This document shows positions 59,223 through 64,000 of a stretch of DNA of 64,000 bases, piece after piece. The translations under genes were made by a program, and so were the position numbers. Each line of letters begins with the position of its first letter. The stretch's first letter is position 1. The stretch is from assembly GCA_000635495.1 (NCBI GenBank), contig JFLW01000003.1, forward strand, positions 235,855 to 299,854. Reading direction: 5' to 3'. The notes under the pieces were generated by a model, which made no database searches, was not told where the DNA came from, and saw only the letters and a program-made list of their open reading frames with translations. The stretch is from Prochlorococcus sp. scB243_495K23 (GTDB lineage: Bacteria; Cyanobacteriota; Cyanobacteriia; PCC-6307; Cyanobiaceae).

Positions 59223-60299
59223 TTGAATAAGAAGAACTTAGTGAAAAATGATGCGTTAATAATTGATGATTTGCATCATAAATATGATAAGCGAGAATGT
59301 TCAAATTGGATATTAAACGAAATTAACCTGAAAATTGAAAATGGCGAATTGTTAGGGTTGCTTGGTCCTTCTGGTTGCGGAAAAACTACTCTTTTAAGAT
59401 TAATCGCGGGGTTCGAATATCCCTCTAAAGGGAGGATTTCTCTAAATGATAAGGAAATTTCAAGTAGAAAAAAAATTCTCAGTCCAGAGAAAAGAAATAT
59501 TGGTATGGTTTTTCAAGACTATGCACTTTTCCCTCACTTAACTGTTTTGGAAAATGTAATTTTTGGTTTGAAAAACAAAAAAGACAGATCTAGAGTTGAT
59601 TATTTATTGAATGTTGTTGGTCTTGATAGTTTTGTTGAAAGGTACCCACATGAACTGTCTGGAGGCCAAAAACAAAGACTCGCAATTGCGAGAGCTCTTG
59701 CGCCAGGTACAAATTTTATTTTATTAGATGAACCTTTTTGTAGTCTTGATATGCATGTCAAACTAAAATTGAGAAGTGAACTCCCTAATATCCTAAAAGG
59801 TTGTAATGCAAGCGGATTGATGGTTACTCATGATCCGGAAGAAGCGATGTCAATTTGTGATAAGGTCGCTGTTATGAATGATGGGAGAATACATCAAATT
59901 GATACGCCTATTAACCTTCTAAATAATCCCAAGACCATATTTGTTAGTAGTTTTATTTTGGGTAATAATATTGTTAATCTCAAAAAAAATGGTAATTCAT
60001 ATATTTCTTGTTTGGGTGAAATAAATTGTTCAGAGTATTCGAAAAATACAGGTATCAAAAGTATGTCAATTTCGCCTAAATTTATTTCAATTAAAAGATC
60101 AGAATCTGGTGATGCGATTGTTATATCTAAAGAGTTTCTTGGAGAATTTCTTATATATAAAGTATCTATTAATGGAAACATATTAAGGGTTAGAAGTGAT
60201 ATTAATAATCTCCTTAATAATGGCGATAAATGTTCTCTTTCTATTAATAAAAATAGTCATTATTTTTTATATCCTGGCGCATATAAGGAATATTTATAG
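59223..60299 (+). CDS. futC: Iron-type ABC importer ATP-binding protein (AfuC/FutC-like), orphan
   Basis: 358 residues, TTG start. It has Walker A GPSGCGKTT near residue 44, the Q-loop VFQDYALFPHL, the signature LSGGQKQR, Walker B FILLDEPFCSLD and a C-terminal TOBE-like domain (from ~240). The best match by eye is the ferric-iron ATPase FutC/AfuC, though spermidine/putrescine PotA is similar. No permease or binding-protein gene adjoins it, so it must work with components encoded elsewhere. Its position beside ferritin and Fur-box sequences supports iron. Confidence 0.82.
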   Translation: MNKKNLVKNDALIIDDLHHKYDKRECSNWILNEINLKIENGELLGLLGPSGCGKTTLLRLIAGFEYPSKGRISLNDKEISSRKKILSPEKRNIGMVFQDYALFPHLTVLENVIFGLKNKKDRSRVDYLLNVVGLDSFVERYPHELSGGQKQRLAIARALAPGTNFILLDEPFCSLDMHVKLKLRSELPNILKGCNASGLMVTHDPEEAMSICDKVAVMNDGRIHQIDTPINLLNNPKTIFVSSFILGNNIVNLKKNGNSYISCLGEINCSEYSKNTGIKSMSISPKFISIKRSESGDAIVISKEFLGEFLIYKVSINGNILRVRSDINNLLNNGDKCSLSINKNSHYFLYPGAYKEYL

Positions 60300-60305
60300 A
60301 CTTTT

Positions 60306-60428
60306 TTATAAGCAATTACACTTGCCCCCCTTCCAATTAGAGCATTTTTTCTTTTTACATTTCTTTTTTTTACTGTTATATATTTTATTAGTTAATAGCA
60401 GTTCAGAAAATCTGTACTGTAAATTCAT
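60306..60428 (-). CDS. Candidate Fur-controlled 40-residue Lys/Cys-rich peptide
   Basis: ATG 60426-60428 opens a 40-residue frame ending TAA at 60306. The first 18 residues are mixed (MNLQYRFSELLLTNKIYN), then KKKKCKKKKC and a tail CSNWKGGKCNCL. Four cysteines are spaced C-x4-C-x7-C-x-C with a tryptophan. The GC-rich tail codons stand out from the AT-rich spacer, as if under selection. A candidate promoter on this strand (60458-60486) and a Fur-box-like site lie directly upstream. The lysine runs could merely reflect A-tracts, so coding status is unproven. No family is recognised. Confidence 0.5.
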   Translation of the reverse strand: MNLQYRFSELLLTNKIYNSKKKKCKKKKCSNWKGGKCNCL

Positions 60429-60443
60429 TTATAGTATTGAGAC

Positions 60444-60458
60444 TGATTTTCATTATCA
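60444..60458 (-). promoter_or_regulatory. Fur-box-like sequence
   Basis: TGATTTTCATTATCA fits the 7-1-7 Fur pattern TGATAAT-N-ATTATCA at 12 of 14 defined positions. It is 15 bases upstream of the small Cys-rich ORF on the minus strand, immediately downstream of a -10 candidate, and 83 bases from the ferritin ATG on the other side. The position over the likely start point would suit repression of the small ORF when iron is plentiful. Confidence 0.65.
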
Positions 60459-60486
60459 TATTATTTAATTTAATTTAAAGGATAAA
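60458..60486 (-). promoter_or_regulatory. Candidate promoter for the Cys-rich ORF
   Basis: On the minus strand, TTTATC (60481-60486), a 17-base spacer and TAATAT (60458-60463) make a plausible -35/-10 pair. The -35 is weak and the region is very AT-rich, so chance matches are possible. The -10 shares its last base with the Fur-box-like site. Confidence 0.4.
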
Positions 60487-60541
60487 TTTATTACTAATTT
60501 ATACAAAATGTTGTATTATTTATATAGTTTCTCTTTGTAAT

Positions 60542-61096
60542 ATGATTGAAAATAATTTAAGAACTAAGAAATTAATTAATTTTGGTCCATCTGGAAGAGC
60601 TGTTGCTCAACCGATAGACAATAGTTTATTGGATAATATTTTTGAACATCTAACTATGGAAAGATATGCTAATGTTCAATATTTTTCTATGTATCTCTGG
60701 TTTCAAGAACGTGATTTAAATGGATTTGCGTCTCACTTTCTAAGTGAATCACTAGGCGAAATGGAACATGCACAGAAGTTTGCAGATTATTTAATCGCAA
60801 GAGGACAAAGCGTGAAATTAGATGAAATTCCTGCTCCCGTTCAAACGTGGGATTCTATAGAGGAGCTTATTTCTTATTCTTTCAACATGGAGGCTGATTT
60901 AACTTCATCTCTGCAACAACTTTATTCAATTTCAGAAAGAATTTCCGATACAAGAACTAACGTATTTTTAGATCCAATCATTGATGCTCAAACCAAATCA
61001 GAAGATGAATTTGCAAACATCCTTGGCAAAGTAAAGTTTGCTTCTAATCAACCTTCTGCAATATTATTGATAGATAGTGATTTAAAGAAAAAATAA
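60542..61096 (+). CDS. ftn: Ferritin
   Basis: 184 residues, four-helix bundle. Ferroxidase ligands are visible in LTMERYANVQYFSMYLWF (first Glu and Tyr) and ESLGEMEHAQKF (ExxH pair), with further acidic residues in SFNMEADLTSSL and AQTKSEDEFANIL. It stores iron as a mineral core in a 24-mer. The N terminus (~25 residues) is longer than in many bacterial ferritins. It lies between an iron-type ABC ATPase and a Crp-family regulator. Its end overlaps the convergent helical gene by 15 bases. Confidence 0.95.
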   Translation: MIENNLRTKKLINFGPSGRAVAQPIDNSLLDNIFEHLTMERYANVQYFSMYLWFQERDLNGFASHFLSESLGEMEHAQKFADYLIARGQSVKLDEIPAPVQTWDSIEELISYSFNMEADLTSSLQQLYSISERISDTRTNVFLDPIIDAQTKSEDEFANILGKVKFASNQPSAILLIDSDLKKK

Positions 61097-61372
61097 ATTA
61101 CTTTCAAATTTATTTTCATTCAATATCCTTTTGCTTATTTCAACAAGTAACTTAGAAAAGTTTATTTTCTCATTATATTTTTTATTTAAAAGCTCAGCTA
61201 TTTTATAAATTTCATTTACTCTTTTAAAAATATTTTTGTTTTCCAACAATAACCTTTCCTTCAATGCTTTATTATTTGTTGTTTTGAAAGATTTTTTTAT
61301 ATTTTTGAGTCTATTCGATAAAAAATCAACTTCTATTAACAAGCTGTTAGTAACTGATTGTGATTCCTTCAT
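61082..61372 (-). CDS. Small helical protein downstream of the Crp-family regulator
   Basis: 96 residues from ATG 61372, almost all coiled-coil-like helix with many Lys/Asn (KESQSVTNSLLIEVDFLSNRL and onward). No metal motif, signal or membrane helix. An in-frame start upstream lies within the regulator gene and is less likely. It begins 4 bases after the regulator's stop, so it is probably co-transcribed with it and under the same Fur-box control. Family not recognised. Confidence 0.65.
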   Translation of the reverse strand: MKESQSVTNSLLIEVDFLSNRLKNIKKSFKTTNNKALKERLLLENKNIFKRVNEIYKIAELLNKKYNEKINFSKLLVEISKRILNENKFESNLFFL

Positions 61373-61376
61373 TTTT

Positions 61377-61964
61377 TTATAGAGGTGATGTTTCAATAAA
61401 AGAAGGAGCAACACTGACTGTTTGTGTTCCAATAGGAGCTATTAATAACTCAGATGATCTTAATTTAGAAATTAATCTTGTTGACGTTACACGAGTAGAA
61501 CCGATTAATTCACCAATTCTTTCGTGAGTCAACCTAAAAGGTAACTCACACCATTGCCCACATCTCATACCTAAACGATTTACTAGTATTGAAAACAACG
61601 CTTGTAATCGCTGTTCTGCATTTCCTAAGTGTCTAATCCTAAGGAGTTGCAAAGTCCATTCATTTACTGCATCGAAACCAATATTCTCATCAATGTTCAC
61701 ATTGCTGTGAAATGACAAATCTGTTAGTGCTTCAACACAGACACCTTCGCTACATAAAAGGTCTGTTCTTAATTGATCTCCTGATTGTAAAAATGCGAGT
61801 GTCATACCTTCAGTTTCTTCACAGGGGCAATAAACTCTAGCAATTCCACTTTCAACTTCTAGGCATGTCCCCTTTGGTCTTGATGAAGGATCTATTAATA
61901 CGGATTGTCCAGTTATTATTCTTACTGATTTTGAGGGAGATTCTCCATAACTATGGAAATTCAT
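61377..61964 (-). CDS. Crp/Fnr-family transcription regulator, cysteine-rich
   Basis: 195 residues from ATG 61964. An N-terminal cyclic-nucleotide-fold domain (RIITGQSVLIDPSSRPKGTCLEVESGIARVYCPC) precedes a Crp HTH (LTHERIGELIGSTRVTSTRLISKL). Seven cysteines occur (TCLEV, YCPC, LLCSEGVC, MRCGQWC), suggesting redox or metal sensing; the usual cAMP-contact R/S pair is not evident. A frame runs 11 residues further upstream, but those codons are the Fur-box sequence itself, so the ATG at 61964 is preferred. It is likely a second-tier regulator of iron stress. Confidence 0.88.
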   Translation of the reverse strand: MNFHSYGESPSKSVRIITGQSVLIDPSSRPKGTCLEVESGIARVYCPCEETEGMTLAFLQSGDQLRTDLLCSEGVCVEALTDLSFHSNVNIDENIGFDAVNEWTLQLLRIRHLGNAEQRLQALFSILVNRLGMRCGQWCELPFRLTHERIGELIGSTRVTSTRLISKLRSSELLIAPIGTQTVSVAPSFIETSPL

Positions 61965-61976
61965 TAATTTAAATTT

Positions 61977-61995
61977 GATAATGAGAATTATTATC
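61977..61995 (-). promoter_or_regulatory. Fur-box-like sequence 1 before the Crp-family gene
   Basis: GATAATGAGAATTATTATC matches the 19-base Fur consensus GATAATGATAATCATTATC at 17 of 19 positions. It lies one base downstream of the -10 (61997-62002), over the expected start point, and ends 12 bases before the regulator's ATG. Occupancy would block transcription when iron is sufficient. Confidence 0.75.
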
Positions 61996-61996
61996 A

Positions 61997-62025
61997 ATTA
62001 TGCACTATAAAATTACTTATTGCAA
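61997..62025 (-). promoter_or_regulatory. Promoter of the Crp-family regulator
   Basis: On the minus strand TTGCAA (62020-62025), a 17-base spacer and CATAAT (61997-62002) form a good sigma-70 promoter (4/6 and 5/6 matches). Fur-box-like sequences abut it on both sides, a textbook layout for tight iron repression. Confidence 0.65.
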
Positions 62026-62026
62026 T

Positions 62027-62041
62027 AGATTCTCATTATCA
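62027..62041. promoter_or_regulatory. Fur-box-like sequence 2, upstream side
   Basis: AGATTCTCATTATCA matches the 7-1-7 Fur pattern at 11 of 14 positions. It is one base from the -35 of the regulator promoter and 76 bases upstream of the divergent zinc-ribbon gene, so it could serve either or both. Confidence 0.55.
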
Positions 62042-62117
62042 TCACATTTCTGAAGTTTTTCTTTACAAAGTTTTTATGAATATAATTTAGAAAGAATTTC
62101 TAAATAATTTATTTTTA

Positions 62118-62306
62118 ATGAGCGTAAATAGAGTTTGCTTTAATTGTGGAAGTTCGTCATTCGTCTCAGACCGATCTTTAGGAGGTAAGATTGTCTGCTC
62201 TAAATGTGGATCTTCTTCATTTAAAAATAAATCCTCTTCATTCTTAAAAAGTAAAAAATTAGTATTTCTTGCTATTGCGATAGCTATCTTTATAATTATT
62301 ATCTAG
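62118..62306 (+). CDS. Small zinc-ribbon membrane protein
   Basis: 62 residues. Two C-x2-C knuckles (VCFNCGSSSF and VCSKCGSSSF), each followed by the same GSSSF, form a zinc ribbon with an internal repeat. A serine/lysine linker leads to a C-terminal membrane helix (about 47-62, KLVFLAIAIAIFIIII). Function unknown; zinc-ribbon tail-anchored proteins can be adaptors. It is divergent from the Crp-family gene across the Fur-box region, and its end overlaps the convergent ABC gene by 8 bases. Confidence 0.78.
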   Translation: MSVNRVCFNCGSSSFVSDRSLGGKIVCSKCGSSSFKNKSSSFLKSKKLVFLAIAIAIFIIII

Positions 62307-63087
62307 ATAATCTGTTTATATTCCAAAGTCCATTATTATGAGTTACCTCTACTTGAATACCAAATAACTTATTAAAATTTTCACTATTCATAACCTTATT
62401 TTGATCTCCATCAGCGATTATTTTGCCATCTTTTAGCATTATGACCCGGTCATAAATTTGGGTAATTGTTGAAATATCATGAGTGACGCATAAAATTTTC
62501 GTATTTAATTTTGATAATTCATTAACCTTATCAATTACAAAAAACTTTGATTTATAATCTAAATTTGCAATTGGTTCATCTAGGATTAAAATTTCCGGTT
62601 TTTTGATTAATGCTCTTGCAATAAGAGAAATTTGTTTTTCTCCATCTGATAAATAGGAAAAATTCTTTTTAGATAAATTAGAAATATTCATTTTCTTCAT
62701 GATTTTTTCAACCTTATAAGAATCTCTTTCAGATTTTTTTTGTACGTAACAATATCTTCCATATAGTCCACTTAAAATTAAATCAAAAACTTTTAAATTT
62801 GGATTAATTCTATTTTTTATATCATTATTTACGGTACTTATTTTATTTCTTAGTTCCCATAAATTTATAAGTTCTTTGTCAAATATCTTTAGTTTCGATT
62901 CATTAGCTACTACTGGGTATAAGTTTCTATTAATTATCTCAATTAGAGATGATTTACCTGAACCATTCGGTCCAATTAATATTACATTTTCTGAATAGGA
63001 TATCTTTAAATTTAAATCTTTAATTACTCTAAAACCATTTTTAAAACAATTTATATTTTTTGCGTCAAACCAAAATTTATTAAACAC
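62299..63087 (-). CDS. Orphan ABC transporter ATP-binding protein
   Basis: 262 residues from GTG 63087. Walker A GPNGSGKSS near residue 38, the signature YLSDGEKQISLIARAL (D in place of the second G) and Walker B ILILDEPIANLDY, with the switch His in CVTHDIS, are all seen. The overall type resembles ModF or iron-complex ATPases. No permease is nearby. The start overlaps the stop of a 33-residue membrane ORF by one base (TAGTG), so the two are coupled. Confidence 0.85.
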   Translation of the reverse strand: MFNKFWFDAKNINCFKNGFRVIKDLNLKISYSENVILIGPNGSGKSSLIEIINRNLYPVVANESKLKIFDKELINLWELRNKISTVNNDIKNRINPNLKVFDLILSGLYGRYCYVQKKSERDSYKVEKIMKKMNISNLSKKNFSYLSDGEKQISLIARALIKKPEILILDEPIANLDYKSKFFVIDKVNELSKLNTKILCVTHDISTITQIYDRVIMLKDGKIIADGDQNKVMNSENFNKLFGIQVEVTHNNGLWNINRLSR

Positions 63088-63188
63088 TAAAACTTATTAC
63101 TCCAAAATATAATCAATTGAATCGAGCTTAAAATAAATATAAAGAGATAAAGCCAATTCAACCATGAAGGTCTATCTACTTTCTTCAT
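63087..63188 (-). CDS. 33-residue single-helix membrane peptide
   Basis: ATG 63186-63188 to TAG 63087-63089. The peptide is MKKVDRPSWLNWLYLFIFI followed by LSSIQLIIFWSNKF: a charged start with a Pro-Ser-Trp-Leu-Asn-Trp interface motif, then one membrane helix. It fits exactly between the oxygenase gene (3-base gap) and the ABC ATPase (TAGTG overlap), which argues for real, coupled translation. It may be a small subunit of the ABC system or an anchor for the oxygenase. No family recognised. Confidence 0.6.
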   Translation of the reverse strand: MKKVDRPSWLNWLYLFIFILSSIQLIIFWSNKF

Positions 63189-63191
63189 GGA

Positions 63192-64000
63192 CTATATTAT
63201 TAACATAAAAAATATAAGCGGAGCAGCAAATCTTACTAATGTTTTTCTAATAATATCTATATTATTTACAATTTCTAACTTCTTTATCTCAGGAGGATAT
63301 TTCAATATAACTTTGTCATATACATCAAAATTTTGGGTGTTGTTAATATTTTTCCACGGTTCATCTTTATCTTCAGACTTCTTGTACCACTTCCAAAAAT
63401 AATTTATTATCCTATCTTCTCCCAATAATTTTATTTCATCCTTACTTATAAATCCCATATCGTGATTATATGTTTGTGTTTTTAAAATCATATAATCCTC
63501 ATCGAATATCTTATAAAAAATCTTTCTTTGAGTCTCTTTAAATAATAAGAGATTATTCAGCAGTTTATTTTGTAGAAATTTCCTGTAGTGTCTTACTATC
63601 ACTCTTGCTTTGTTGTTTCCTAGAGGGATATGATCTAAAACTTGTAAATATCTTGATGAGGAAGGATCGCCTTTGTAAATTAATATCCTTCCTGGAGGAA
63701 TGTATTTTATCCGAATAAATTCTTTTGTAGGATTATTCTTGTAATAATAAATACTTTCAATGTATGAGGGATTAATATTAATTTTCTGGTTGAAACTAAC
63801 TAATACGTTTTTATTTACATCTTTATCTGGGATTGTATCGCCATGAACCCAAAAGATATGAAGGATATCTAGGTGATTTTCAATAATCCTTGACCAATCA
63901 CATTTGAAGTCGACTAAAACCTCCTCAAAGACATAATCCTTATGTGAAAAACCATTTTCATATAATTCGTAGTTACTTATAGGTGTATCTTCACTTATAT
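63192..64000 (-). CDS. Rieske non-heme iron oxygenase, PaO/CAO-like (partial, N terminus outside window)
   Basis: The frame is open from the window edge to TAG at 63192, giving the last 269 residues. The mononuclear iron site reads ENHLDILHIFWVH, matching N-x2-D-x2-H-x4-H of Rieske oxygenases related to pheophorbide a oxygenase and chlorophyllide a oxygenase. VLDHIPLGNNKARVIVRHYRKF is the later conserved block, and a C-terminal membrane helix (LVRFAAPLIFFMLII) suits a membrane-bound member. The Rieske 2Fe-2S cysteines and histidines lie beyond the window. The substrate is unknown; it is first in an operon with the 33-residue peptide and the ABC ATPase. Confidence 0.82.
   Translation of the reverse strand, partial: ISEDTPISNYELYENGFSHKDYVFEEVLVDFKCDWSRIIENHLDILHIFWVHGDTIPDKDVNKNVLVSFNQKININPSYIESIYYYKNNPTKEFIRIKYIPPGRILIYKGDPSSSRYLQVLDHIPLGNNKARVIVRHYRKFLQNKLLNNLLLFKETQRKIFYKIFDEDYMILKTQTYNHDMGFISKDEIKLLGEDRIINYFWKWYKKSEDKDEPWKNINNTQNFDVYDKVILKYPPEIKKLEIVNNIDIIRKTLVRFAAPLIFFMLII

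Noticed and set aside
60196..60468. 90-codon plus-strand frame across the futC end and ferritin gap
   Set aside because: It begins inside futC in another frame and is a run of hydrophobic residues from T-rich DNA; the opposite strand explains the gap better.
61965..61997. 11-residue N-terminal extension of the Crp-family regulator
   Set aside because: Its codons coincide with the Fur-box-like site and the expected transcription start, so it is unlikely to be translated.
63187..63402. 71-codon plus-strand frame opposite the Rieske gene
   Set aside because: It is antisense to the conserved oxygenase C terminus and has no recognisable features.

Overview
This 64 kb window is AT-rich, densely packed chromosomal DNA from a marine cyanobacterium. 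It most resembles a high-light-adapted Prochlorococcus. The evidence is a very low GC content, almost no intergenic space, many TTG starts without Shine-Dalgarno sequences, photosynthetic genes (chlP, pcyA, ccsA, prk, glpX) with no phycobilisome genes in view, and several small proteins of the picocyanobacterial type. I see no tRNA, rRNA, insertion sequence, CRISPR array or prophage, and no gene-free stretch longer than 300 bases.

Layout. 1-8.7 kb: the clpP end, ftsH, a SipA-like protein, an active/inactive M16 peptidase pair, pcyA, a DevBCA-type ABC exporter and a small basic protein. 8.7-20.8 kb: a glycosyltransferase, rpsB-tsf behind a structured leader, an unrecognised protein, recG, a VanX-like dipeptidase, sir, glyS and chlP. 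20.9-25.8 kb: a VanY-like peptidase, typA, a DUF309 protein, lptB and ccsA. 25.9-32.8 kb: central carbon and tetrapyrrole genes (rpe and glpX divergent, then hemA, glgC, gnd, pgl). 32.8-39.3 kb: a CIA30 protein, ilvD, a degenerate UPRT-like protein, a pentapeptide protein, a CobW GTPase, a mini zinc-finger protein and purS-purQ. 39.3-46.3 kb: class II and class I aldolases, a Gfo/Idh oxidoreductase, accD, prk and leuB. 46.3-55.2 kb: a long minus-strand run (lpxD, proB, YqeG, DUF3727, ruvX, GNAT-like, CofE-like, thioredoxin-fold, DUF3685, hisA). 55.3-59.1 kb: a CSP41-like epimerase, pgsA, a PCC-glutaredoxin fusion, an SDR and nth.

59.2-64 kb is the most interesting part and looks like an iron-homeostasis island. 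It holds an iron-type ABC ATPase without its permease, ferritin, a Cys-rich Crp-family regulator and a zinc-ribbon membrane protein. A minus-strand operon follows: a Rieske oxygenase cut by the window edge, a 33-residue membrane peptide and a second orphan ABC ATPase. Three Fur-box-like sequences lie here. Two flank a well-formed promoter of the Crp-family gene. The third abuts a weaker candidate promoter pointing away from ferritin into an overlooked 40-residue lysine/cysteine-rich ORF (60306-60428, minus), which I regard as the best candidate for something undescribed.

The second candidate is the rpsB leader (9673-9736), with 8-, 9- and 6-bp complementary segments arranged as a pseudoknot with an embedded hairpin. 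Gene functions are assigned from protein motifs read by eye; no database search was possible.
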